From positions 1 through 6,583 of the forward strand of contig JAGHCG010000197.1 in the NCBI GenBank assembly GCA_021160565.1: a stretch of 6,583 nucleotides of DNA, given 5' to 3'. Positions 1 to 6,583 of this stretch are shown piece by piece; the first letter of the stretch is position 1; every line of letters starts with the position of its first letter. Below the pieces are notes generated by a model. It worked only from the letters and a program-made list of their open reading frames with translations. It was not told the origin of the DNA and ran no database searches. Position numbers and translations under genes: made by a program. The DNA is from a bacterium. GTDB lineage: Bacteria > Ratteibacteria > UBA8468 > B48-G9 > JAFGKM01.

Positions 1-540
1 GAACTTGCAGATAAGTTACCGGAAGACAGGGAAGTATATAAATTTCTCTATAGTTGTCACAAGTTAATATTAAAAAAGGAAAAAGTTGAAAAATCATGGG
101 AAATAATAAAGAAATTTATTGAATTTCCATGGGTAAGTTATCCCAGAGTCTGGACTTTTATGGCACAGATAAATTTTGCAAATAAACTTCCTTCGTTGGA
201 GGAAAGAATAGAATGGTTAAGAAAATGTGTTGAAATTCTGCCTCTTAAATTTTCCTGTATTGCTGAAGGGAAAATTATCTTTCTTTTAAGCAGAAATGCA
301 AAAGAAGAAAAAGATTATAAAAAGGTTGCAGAGGAATATGAAAGATACTTCCCTATGCTGAAAAAACTTGGAAAAAGATATGCTTTGATAGATAGTTATT
401 ATAAATGTGGTAAAATATATGAGGAAAAAATAAGAAGAGCAAATGAAAGAGCAGCCCAGATGTATGAAAATGCAATAAAAATTGACCCCACTCATCCTGT
501 AGCAGAGAAAGCAAAAAAAGCACTGGAAAATATTAGATAA
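1..540 (+). CDS. TPR-like helical repeat protein, 3' part only
   Basis: The frame is open from the first base, so the gene begins left of the window. The ATG at 160 is internal, because 53 further codons without a stop precede it. The visible 179 residues are charged and helical (many K, E, Y, A). The C-terminal 55 residues (about 125-179 of the visible part) resemble tetratricopeptide repeats: a pair of amphipathic helices followed by AIKIDPTHPVAEKAKKALEN, a typical TPR-terminal pattern (A-I-x-x-D-P-x-H-P). TPR proteins are protein-interaction scaffolds; nothing here shows a catalytic site. The stop lies one base before the sulfatase ATG, so the two genes are probably co-transcribed and perhaps translationally coupled. 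The N-terminus, any signal peptide and any fused domain are out of view, so its specific job cannot be named. I am confident it is coding and moderately confident of the TPR fold. Confidence 0.85.
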   Translation, partial: ELADKLPEDREVYKFLYSCHKLILKKEKVEKSWEIIKKFIEFPWVSYPRVWTFMAQINFANKLPSLEERIEWLRKCVEILPLKFSCIAEGKIIFLLSRNAKEEKDYKKVAEEYERYFPMLKKLGKRYALIDSYYKCGKIYEEKIRRANERAAQMYENAIKIDPTHPVAEKAKKALENIR

Positions 541-541
541 A

Positions 542-1999
542 ATGGACAAAAAAAGGCCAAATATTATTATTTTTTTTACTGACCATCTCAGAGCAGACCA
601 GGTTGGTTGTTATGGGAATAAAAGTGCCATTACTCCTGCTATAGATAAACTGGCAGAAGAAGGTGTAATTTTTAAAAATTGTTTTTCGCAGAATCCCATA
701 TGTATTCCTTCCCGTTCAAGTATTTTAACAGGAAAATATCCTCATAATATTGGAGTTTATACAAATGACTACTGCATAAATAAAGAAGAAATATGTCTGC
801 CTGCGATTTTAAGAGAATATGGGTATAATACTGCGGTCATAGGTAAATTACATCTTTATGAAGAGAAAGTACATAGATTCAATGCAGACGATGGTTTCAA
901 TTACAGATGTATTCTTGAAGGAAAATCTAATATATATACTCATGGAAAACCAAGTTACCCTTACCTGGATTTTTTAAAAAGAGAAAACTGTCCACTCCCT
1001 TCCTGGTCTAAAATAGGAAACTTTTTTGAGAATCTGGGGTGTGTAATTTCGCCTTATGATGAAGAACATTATGTGGAAGGATTTATAGCAGAGGAAGCAA
1101 TAAAATTTTTAAAAGAAAGTTCTTCACCCTTTTTCCTGTGGATTGGTTTTTGCAGTCCACATCATCCTTATGACCCTCCTGAATCATGTCTTCAATTATA
1201 TAAAAATGTGGAGATACCCACTCCTGTTTATTCACCTGAGGAGATAAGAGGAAAACCATCCTTTTTCCGCGCATTCCAGAAAGACCGTCTTGATAGATGC
1301 AAATTACCATATAAATGGGAAAAAGAAGAAATAGAAAGAATTTTGAATATAAAACGTTATTATCTGGCTACTGTTACCGCGGTGGATAGACAGATAAAAA
1401 AAATACTTCACTATCTGGAAGAAACTTCTAATCTTGACCCTACCATCATTATTTTTATGAGCGACCACGGAGATTTCCTTGGAGACCATGGAGTGATATT
1501 TAAAGGTGCATTCCTTTATGACTGTATGATACATGTTCCACTTATTATAAGCAGTAAATTGTTGAAAAATAAGGGCATCATCATAGAAGAAATGGTTGAA
1601 AATATAGATATTTTCTCCACTATCCTGGAATTTGCAGAAATTCCATTTTCTCAAAAGATATATAGTAAAAGCCTTGTTCCAGTTATGGAAGGGAAAAAGA
1701 AAGAAAGAGAATATGTATTTTCTGAAGTCCTTGGTTCAAAAATGGTCCGCTCACTTCAGTGGAAACTTATTCACCATAGCCACACAGGAGAAAGTGAACT
1801 TTACAATTTAAAAGAGGACCCTCATGAACTTGAGAATTTATCCGAAAAGAAGGAATATTCAGCAGAAAAAGAGAAATTAATAAATGTATTGCTTGATTTT
1901 TTATATACAACAGATGGAACTCCAAAACAGAAGTATAAAAAGAAAGAATCAACAGACCCTCTTACAGGAAAAGAAACCACTTATTATCCTATTCAGTAA
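542..1999 (+). CDS. Type I (formylglycine-dependent) sulfatase, arylsulfatase family
   Basis: This 485-residue protein is complete and of usual size for an S1-family sulfatase, which hydrolyses sulfate esters using a formylglycine made from an active-site Cys or Ser. The signature C-x-P-S-R is at residues 54-58 (CIPSRSSILTG), so Cys54 is the predicted formylglycine. Other family landmarks are in order: the N-terminal metal motif TDHLRAD (Asp14), GKLHL (Lys102, His104), SPHHPYDPP (about 205-213), the second metal site SDHGD (Asp308, His309) with LGDHG following and Lys321. A typical C-terminal subdomain contains ELYNLKEDPHELENL. There is no signal peptide: the protein starts directly on the first beta strand (PNIIIFF), so it is probably cytoplasmic unless exported by another route. 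The ATG at 542 follows the upstream stop by one base and has only a weak purine-rich ribosome site, suggesting coupling. The substrate cannot be told from sequence alone; an arylsulfatase, glycosaminoglycan or other glycan sulfatase role is possible. Confidence 0.95.
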   Translation: MDKKRPNIIIFFTDHLRADQVGCYGNKSAITPAIDKLAEEGVIFKNCFSQNPICIPSRSSILTGKYPHNIGVYTNDYCINKEEICLPAILREYGYNTAVIGKLHLYEEKVHRFNADDGFNYRCILEGKSNIYTHGKPSYPYLDFLKRENCPLPSWSKIGNFFENLGCVISPYDEEHYVEGFIAEEAIKFLKESSSPFFLWIGFCSPHHPYDPPESCLQLYKNVEIPTPVYSPEEIRGKPSFFRAFQKDRLDRCKLPYKWEKEEIERILNIKRYYLATVTAVDRQIKKILHYLEETSNLDPTIIIFMSDHGDFLGDHGVIFKGAFLYDCMIHVPLIISSKLLKNKGIIIEEMVENIDIFSTILEFAEIPFSQKIYSKSLVPVMEGKKKEREYVFSEVLGSKMVRSLQWKLIHHSHTGESELYNLKEDPHELENLSEKKEYSAEKEKLINVLLDFLYTTDGTPKQKYKKKESTDPLTGKETTYYPIQ

Positions 2000-2010
2000 A
2001 ATCTACTTTT

Positions 2011-2181
2011 TTAAAATCTTTTCTCTTTTGATTTGAAAACTCTATATCCTTTCTCATCTACTTTTAAAACATAATGGCAATTTTTTCGCAGGATTTCCCT
2101 CTTCCGAATTTCCTTTCCTGTAATGTCCAGCACCCAAAGGAAGGTAAATTTTGAAGTATTCACAACATCATCTATACTTTT
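2011..2181 (-). pseudogene. Possible remnant of a protein C-terminus in the convergent gap
   Basis: Between the stops of the sulfatase and the 980-aa gene, the - strand holds an open frame of 56 codons, from just after a TAG (2182-2184) to a TAA (2011-2013). The only plausible start is GTG at 2161-2163 (50 residues), and it has no visible Shine-Dalgarno. The translation looks protein-like: a run FTFLWVLDITGKEI, then HYVLKVDEKGYRVF and a basic end KSKEKRF. These are alternating hydrophobic strands, as in small beta-sandwich C-terminal domains (FlgD-Ig or secretion-sorting tails have a similar look, but that is only a resemblance). It is in the +1 frame relative to the 980-aa gene and is separated from it by stops in both frames, so it is not a simple read-through extension. 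It may be a decayed gene end, a tiny gene, or chance. Nothing else is evident in 2000-2194, including no convincing terminator hairpin. Confidence 0.25.
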
Positions 2182-2194
2182 CTATTTTCGCACC

Positions 2195-5137
2195 TTATAT
2201 TGAATCTCCCTCTTTTTCTCTCAATTTTAAAATCTGTTCAGCAATTTTTTCTCTTAAAATTTTATAATCACACTTTTTTCTATTCATATAATAACTTCCT
2301 TCCTCCAATAGATTTCTGAACCATTCTTTATCTTTCACCAGATTTCCTAAAATATAAAGGTATTTATAATCCTCAATTGATTCTCTTATTATTTCTCCCC
2401 TTACAGACCTTAAAAGTTTATGATTTTTCCTATCCGGGTAAAAGACACATTCATAAGGGGTTATCAGGTTCCAATTTAAATCTTTATAAGACAACTTCTC
2501 TTTCTTTCTATTTTTGTTTATTGCATACAAATTGGAATAAATACACAGAGTTCCATAAATAGCAATTCCATCAACCTTATATCTGTAACTATCCCAGAAG
2601 AAACTCCTTGTATTTTCATGTGCTTTGGTTAGTTTGAATAAGCCAAGACAATCATACCACCAGAATCTCTGACCTTTCTTTCTTAAATTTTCTGCAAAAT
2701 CAAACCAATCATCTTTTCCCACATCCGATAAAATCCATGTATCCATAATATCAGAAATTACTGATAAAACTTCTGGATAAGTAGCATTCATTGCACAGAA
2801 AATCTTCAATCCTCTTTCCCAGTAAGGTTTCCCCCATTCTTTCCACATTGGAATATTCGGTTCATCAAGAAAACAATGAACCATATTCATGAGATTTTTT
2901 TCTTTCAGATGTTTTATATAATCATCTATCCAGAGATAATTTTCAATAACCTTTCTGTATTTTGGAGAACGGAAATTTATTCTCTTCTTTTCTCCTTTTT
3001 CTGTTATTGCATAACTCTTTGGTCTATTGGGAAACGGAAGTGCTCCAAATATATATTTGAAACCTTTCTTTCTTGCTTTCTCTATATAATGGTCAAATCT
3101 TCTATAATCAAATGAATATCCATCTTTCTTCTCAATCCAGTCAACAAAATCATAACCTATTCTTATGGCATTCTGACCCTGCTGTCTTACTTTTTCCCAC
3201 CAGTCATCATATATCTTTTCAACCTCCTTTTCATCATCAGGATTAACTCCAAGAAATTGAGCGAAATTACTCACATTTATCTGGTCCCATCCATAAAATG
3301 GAACTGGTAGTTCATCTGGAAGTACAAAATCCCATACAGTAATTTCAACAGGTATTATTTCTTTTTTGAATCTTGAAATAATCTTTATCTCTCCATAGTA
3401 TTTACCCGCTTTTGCATTTTTGGGAACCGAAAATGATATCCAGAAAGGTTGTGTAATATCCTTTTTCAAAGAAATTTCATTTGTTTCCAGAATTACATCA
3501 TACCATTCCATTGAAGAATATTTCCGTGAAGCAATCACCTTACATTCCGGTCCGGGTAATTTATCCTTTCCATTTAAACTTTTCAATTCAGTTCCCTCAA
3601 CTTCCACTCTCTCAATGTCCCGATAAGAGGTTAGTACCAAATAAACAGATTCTTTCTCGTTTTTCGCTACTTTTAAAGAAATCTTCTTCCTTTCTTCAAT
3701 ATTTCTGCTATATTTAAAAACCTTTCTCATCGAATCCTCAACCCATACATCAAAAATCTTTTCTCTTTTCCTTTTTGATGGAATTTCCCTCAGAATAAAA
3801 TTCAGTGCATATAAAAGCCCTCTTTTGTCATATCCTCCTATAAAAACCAGTGGTGCCTGAGTTACAGAATAATTTTCATAAAATTTTATTATTCCTTTAT
3901 TTCTTCCCGGATAATTTTCTGATATCAAATCTTCTATTGCAGATAGATTATTTATAAGAGAATTGGTCTGTGGAGTTCCTATTACACATACTCCTCGTTT
4001 ATAGTAAAAAGAATCCCAGTTGATTGGTTTTGCTACTGTTATTGATTGCCCTGTCTTTTTTGCCAATCTTTCAATAATTCTTTTTTCAGATGGAGATGTT
4101 TTTTCTCCATAAAGAATGGTAAAATTAACTTTCCCAAAAAACTCTTTAACCTTTTCAATTTCCTCTTTTCTGTAAACCACTTTCCCTTTTGGTTTTAAAA
4201 ACTTTCTCACTTCTACTGTTTCAACATCTGGAAATTTATATTTTTTCAATAAATCTGCTTTTTCTTCCACATTTTTTTCATCAAGATTTTCAAAACTTCC
4301 TATTTTAACACTCGTTTCCCATTTTTCGCCAGGTTTTAAGATTATATTTTTATAAATCAATTCAAATGTTGTCCCCCCTCCCTGCCAGTTATAAAAACCA
4401 GCAAGTTCATCCAAATTAAAGGTAAGGATAAAACCTCTTTTGGTGGGCAAATGGATTGCAGCAATCCATCCATCAGATAAAATTCCGAGATTCTTTCTGA
4501 AAAATTTTTTTACAGCAAGCATATCATTTTTCCATCCTGGTGCAACTGCTGTAAAATTACATTGTTTCCTTGTTAAATCTTTAATATCATAATCAATTTT
4601 GAGAATTTCCTGTCTCATCGGAAGAAGAAAAACTGCTCTTTTTGTTCTTTCTTCTTCAACAAAATTTGTAAAATTATGCATCCAATAATTGAAACTTTTA
4701 TCTTTTGAAGTTTCATTTATAAATGTAAATCTTATTTCTATAAAAGGTTTCTTTTCTTCCATTATGTATATCTTTTTTAACGGACCTGCATCAAATCTTA
4801 CTTTCATTATTCTTTTATCCTTGGAAAGTCCGCATTTTTCCAATCTGTAAAATTTACTTAAGGAAAAATTTCCTGTGAAGAATCTTTCAAATGCTATATG
4901 ATTACTTGCAAGTCCATAAATCATTTCAAATTTTCTCCTCACAAATTCTTTTCCTTTATGTTTCCACGAGATTATCTGTCCACCTTCTTTATTTATCCCA
5001 ATTTCTATTATTCCATTCTTCAAAACAACCTCTTTAATTCCATCTCCATTTAAATCTTTAAAACTTATCTCACATTTACAATATGCGTTACGATAGAAAA
5101 AAAAGAATAAAAATACCAAAAGAAATAATCTCTTCAT
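2195..5137 (-). CDS. Exported multidomain DUF4091 putative glycoside hydrolase
   Basis: This complete 980-residue protein begins with a Sec-type signal (MKRLFLLVFLFFFF, cut probably near residue 20), so it acts outside the cytoplasm. A D-x-N-G-D-G motif (28-33), like Ca-binding FG-GAP/EF-hand loops, precedes a beta-rich region (about 35-300) resembling galactose-mutarotase-like sandwiches. Residues about 320-445 form an alpha/beta domain with VIGTP and LVFIGGYDKRGLLYAL (GG at 434-435), reminiscent of the accessory domain preceding GH67/GH20 barrels. An Ig-like part (about 470-605) has VAKNEKES and VPKNAKAGKYYGEI, ending VWDFVLPDE (Trp602). The barrel-like region (about 610-815) carries the conserved D758-E759-P760. 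DUF4091 proper (about 820-930) shows FWWYDC (Trp826) and ESIEDYKYLYIL. The family is assumed to hydrolyse glycans; activity is unproven and the substrate unknown. The start is fixed by the signal peptide, an AGGAG site and the ATGA overlap with the upstream paralogue. Domain boundaries are approximate. Confidence 0.93.
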   Translation of the reverse strand: MKRLFLLVFLFFFFYRNAYCKCEISFKDLNGDGIKEVVLKNGIIEIGINKEGGQIISWKHKGKEFVRRKFEMIYGLASNHIAFERFFTGNFSLSKFYRLEKCGLSKDKRIMKVRFDAGPLKKIYIMEEKKPFIEIRFTFINETSKDKSFNYWMHNFTNFVEEERTKRAVFLLPMRQEILKIDYDIKDLTRKQCNFTAVAPGWKNDMLAVKKFFRKNLGILSDGWIAAIHLPTKRGFILTFNLDELAGFYNWQGGGTTFELIYKNIILKPGEKWETSVKIGSFENLDEKNVEEKADLLKKYKFPDVETVEVRKFLKPKGKVVYRKEEIEKVKEFFGKVNFTILYGEKTSPSEKRIIERLAKKTGQSITVAKPINWDSFYYKRGVCVIGTPQTNSLINNLSAIEDLISENYPGRNKGIIKFYENYSVTQAPLVFIGGYDKRGLLYALNFILREIPSKRKREKIFDVWVEDSMRKVFKYSRNIEERKKISLKVAKNEKESVYLVLTSYRDIERVEVEGTELKSLNGKDKLPGPECKVIASRKYSSMEWYDVILETNEISLKKDITQPFWISFSVPKNAKAGKYYGEIKIISRFKKEIIPVEITVWDFVLPDELPVPFYGWDQINVSNFAQFLGVNPDDEKEVEKIYDDWWEKVRQQGQNAIRIGYDFVDWIEKKDGYSFDYRRFDHYIEKARKKGFKYIFGALPFPNRPKSYAITEKGEKKRINFRSPKYRKVIENYLWIDDYIKHLKEKNLMNMVHCFLDEPNIPMWKEWGKPYWERGLKIFCAMNATYPEVLSVISDIMDTWILSDVGKDDWFDFAENLRKKGQRFWWYDCLGLFKLTKAHENTRSFFWDSYRYKVDGIAIYGTLCIYSNLYAINKNRKKEKLSYKDLNWNLITPYECVFYPDRKNHKLLRSVRGEIIRESIEDYKYLYILGNLVKDKEWFRNLLEEGSYYMNRKKCDYKILREKIAEQILKLREKEGDSI

Positions 5138-5289
5138 GGTCTCCTACGTTCTTTAAGTTCCAGTATCATCTGTGCTATTTCTTCTTTTGCTTTCAAGTAA
5201 TCTTCTATCTTATTTTTTTTGAATGGCATAATTGTTGGAATGAGGTTATTTACAATTTTATTCACCTTTTCTTTATATTCTAAGATGTC
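5134..5289 (-). pseudogene. Out-of-frame C-terminal tail of the upstream DUF4091 protein
   Basis: After the upstream gene's stop at 5280-5282, the -1 frame stays open to a TGA at 5134-5136 and encodes 51 residues from the GAC codon at 5289. The end of this tail aligns with the end of the neighbouring 980-aa paralogue: DYLKAKEEIAQMILELKE against DYKILREKIAEQILKLRE, 9 identities in 18 without gaps. DUF4091 proteins commonly end in such a helix (R/K-E-x-I-A-x-x-I). The tail therefore belongs to the preceding protein and was separated from it by a one-base loss (or equivalent indel), or is joined by -1 frameshifting. Its TGA overlaps the ATG of the next gene (ATGA), as expected for the true end of an operon gene. 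It has no start or ribosome site of its own and is not likely a separate gene. Confidence 0.85.
5141..5145 (-). promoter_or_regulatory. Shine-Dalgarno of the 980-aa DUF4091 gene
   Basis: Reading the - strand, AGGAG stands three bases before ACC-ATG endings at the start codon (AGGAGACCATG). The spacing is short, but this is the best ribosome site near the start. It lies inside the last codons (CGT AGG AGA CCA) of the upstream gene's -1-frame tail, fitting translational coupling through the ATGA stop/start overlap. Confidence 0.6.
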
Positions 5290-6583
5290 TTTTCCTTTTT
5301 CTTTGCTTTTTCTATTTCATTTTTTAATATCCATAGATACATATAATCCTGGAATGAATCTCTTAAATTTTCAAATCTAATACTGCTGATAATGCTCTTT
5401 CTTTTATAATCTGGATACACAATAAAATTTAATCCTTCAGAAGTGAAAGTATACGGGTCATAAACCCAGTTGGTGCCAATTTTTAAATTAGGTGGTACTC
5501 CTATTGTTCCCCAGCAGTTACCGCCTCCCCACATAGCCATTCCTTTAAGTTTATATTTGAAAGTTGTCCAGACCATATACCTTATATCCATAAGGTCTGC
5601 ATTCAATTTTGTATCCGGTGCTCCAGAACTACATTCATACCACCATATCTCTTCTCCTTTTTTTAAAAGTTCTGTAAAATACTCAAAAACTTCTGGAACT
5701 CCATATCCAAGATAATTGGGAACCCAGATATTTAACTTCCCTTCAATTTTTTTAAGTCCTTGTAGATAAAGATTGTTTAAAGCAGCCATCGTTTTTATCC
5801 CCACCCGGTTATATGGAGCACAGTGTTTTGCCGCTATATCATAATCTCTCGGTTCATCAATTACATAAACAACCGCTTTATCCTTCCATCCATTTCTTTC
5901 TAAATGAGAAGATAAATCAGAAAGTACTCTTTCCCTTGCATCTTTTACATTTACAGAAGTAAAATTTACCTTTACTTTCTTGCCATTCCATAACTGTGCT
6001 ATGTGTGGTTTAATATTAGGAAACACTATCTGGTAATTTCCCATTCCTGCCTCTTGGTACATTTTCCATACTCTATCAAAAAGAGTATAGTCGAAGGTGA
6101 TATATCCATCTGGTTGTATTACCCATTTTATTTCCTGAGGAATATGACGTCCTACATTCATACCATGCTGGCTATACTCTTTTGCAACACGTGAAAGGGC
6201 AAGAAACCATTCTTCATCATCCTTACAGTCCAAATATTGAAATAACTGCTCGGGTCTATAAAAACCATAAAATTTCAAAGGGTTATGTTCAGGAAGAGAA
6301 AAATTTCTCACTGCAATCTCTACAGGGATTTTTTTTGAAATATTACCTGCTTTTACATATATTTCTCCTCTATAAATCCCTGCTGGTGTATTTTCCGGAA
6401 TATAGTAAGTTAACCAGATTGGCTGGGTTTTATTTTTTTCTATTATCTCTGGTTTATTCCAGAATAACGGGTCTGGTTGATGCTCAAAATATAACTTTGG
6501 ATTTAAATTATATCTTTTGATATATTCCTCAGAAAACCTTTTCGGAACAAATCCAACATATCTTATCTGTGGCTGTGGAATAC
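5280..6583 (-). CDS. DUF4091 putative glycoside hydrolase, 5' partial and frameshifted at its 3' end
   Basis: The frame is open from the right edge; the first full codon is at 6581. A start at GTG 6311 would be wrong, because the 90 codons before it encode family-typical sequence: PIWLTYYIPENTPAGIYRGE and VEIAVRNFSLPE, the Ig-like domain end also found in the neighbouring paralogue. In visible numbering, the barrel-like domain runs from about residue 105 (FYGFYRPE) to about 300. It includes VVYVIDEPRDYD with Asp242-Glu243-Pro244, candidate catalytic or structural acids of this family. DUF4091 follows with IWWYECSS (Trp313), MWGGGNCWG, YPDYKRKSI and RDSFQDYMYLWIL. Translation in this frame stops after ...KKKEKTS, before the family's usual last helix, which is present in the -1 frame. 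The product as read is thus truncated by about 50 residues, though the barrel and DUF4091 core are intact. Signal peptide and N-terminal domains are out of view. Substrate unknown; a secreted glycan-degrading role is inferred. Confidence 0.9.
   Translation of the reverse strand, partial: IPQPQIRYVGFVPKRFSEEYIKRYNLNPKLYFEHQPDPLFWNKPEIIEKNKTQPIWLTYYIPENTPAGIYRGEIYVKAGNISKKIPVEIAVRNFSLPEHNPLKFYGFYRPEQLFQYLDCKDDEEWFLALSRVAKEYSQHGMNVGRHIPQEIKWVIQPDGYITFDYTLFDRVWKMYQEAGMGNYQIVFPNIKPHIAQLWNGKKVKVNFTSVNVKDARERVLSDLSSHLERNGWKDKAVVYVIDEPRDYDIAAKHCAPYNRVGIKTMAALNNLYLQGLKKIEGKLNIWVPNYLGYGVPEVFEYFTELLKKGEEIWWYECSSGAPDTKLNADLMDIRYMVWTTFKYKLKGMAMWGGGNCWGTIGVPPNLKIGTNWVYDPYTFTSEGLNFIVYPDYKRKSIISSIRFENLRDSFQDYMYLWILKNEIEKAKKKEKTS
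5283..5316 (-). other. Frameshift interval in A-rich tract
   Basis: The -1 frame is closed upstream by TGA at 5317-5319, and the original frame is closed by TAG at 5280-5282, so the shift must lie in these 34 bases. On the coding strand this interval is almost all A and G, with runs of five, five and four A. Restoring one A to a run would join the frames as ...KKKGKDILEYK.... The nearest slippery heptamer in frame is G-AAA-AAG, not the canonical A-AAA-AAG, and I see no stable stem-loop just downstream. An indel (real or from sequencing/assembly) is therefore favoured over programmed frameshifting. Confidence 0.75.

Noticed and set aside
160..162. ATG at 160 as the true start of the TPR-like gene
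   Set aside because: The frame is open and protein-like back to base 1, with no ribosome site before 160; the gene starts outside the window.
2001..2070. Near-direct repeat ATCTACTTTT-TTAAAA / ATCTACTTTTAAAA
   Set aside because: It is short, AT-rich and present only twice; it shows no sign of an attachment site or mobile-element end.
2154..2179. Inverted repeat AAGTAT...ATACTT as a transcription terminator in the convergent gap
   Set aside because: The stem is only six A/T-rich pairs with a 14-base loop and no clean U-run, which is expected by chance in this composition.
5075..5137. Lipoprotein signal for the 980-aa protein (Cys near the end of the leader)
   Set aside because: The residues before the first Cys are NAY, which does not fit the lipobox (L-A/S-G/A-C), so a normal Sec signal is more likely.
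5283..5300. Programmed -1 frameshift site as in IS elements or dnaX
   Set aside because: The heptamer in frame is G-AAA-AAG rather than A-AAA-AAG, and no downstream stem-loop is evident; kept only as an alternative to a simple indel.
6309..6311. GTG as the start codon of the right-hand DUF4091 gene
   Set aside because: The same frame is open to the window edge, and the 90 preceding codons encode conserved Ig-like sequence of the family, so this GTG is an internal valine.
6182..6520. 112-codon + strand ORF opposite the right-hand gene, and similar + strand ORFs at 2876, 3481 and 5083
   Set aside because: They are rich in F, L, Y, S and I as expected for the complement of A-rich coding sequence, and they lie opposite well-supported family-like genes.

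Overview
The window is strongly AT-rich (about one third G+C judged by eye), with A-rich, lysine- and isoleucine-heavy coding strands and densely packed genes. It reads as bacterial and probably Gram-negative. The gene content is a type I sulfatase plus two large DUF4091-type putative glycoside hydrolases. That combination is common in polysaccharide-degrading lineages such as the PVC/Omnitrophota groups, but no marker gene fixes the taxon and the assignment is only a guess.

Layout. On the + strand, 1-540 is the 3' end of a helical, TPR-like protein that enters from the left edge. One base after its stop comes a complete 485-aa sulfatase (542-1999). From 2000 to the right edge, coding is on the - strand, convergent with the sulfatase. 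The upstream gene of this pair enters from the right edge (6583) and encodes a DUF4091 protein. Its original reading frame is broken near 5283-5316: the first frame stops at 5280, but the missing C-terminal ~50 residues continue in the -1 frame to a TGA at 5134-5136. That TGA overlaps the ATG (5137) of a second, intact, 980-aa exported DUF4091 protein, which ends at 2195. The 195-bp convergent gap (2000-2194) holds a 50-56 codon open stretch on the - strand that looks like a decayed protein C-terminus.

How it may work. The two DUF4091 proteins are distant paralogues sharing an Ig-like domain, a TIM-barrel-like domain with a D-E-P motif and a C-terminal DUF4091 domain. They are organised as a translationally coupled operon. 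With the neighbouring sulfatase they suggest processing of a sulfated glycan, but no substrate, transporter or regulator is visible. The most solid new observations are the frameshift in the right-hand DUF4091 gene and the intergenic ORF remnant. I see no mobile element, CRISPR array, RNA gene or clearly novel defence-like system.
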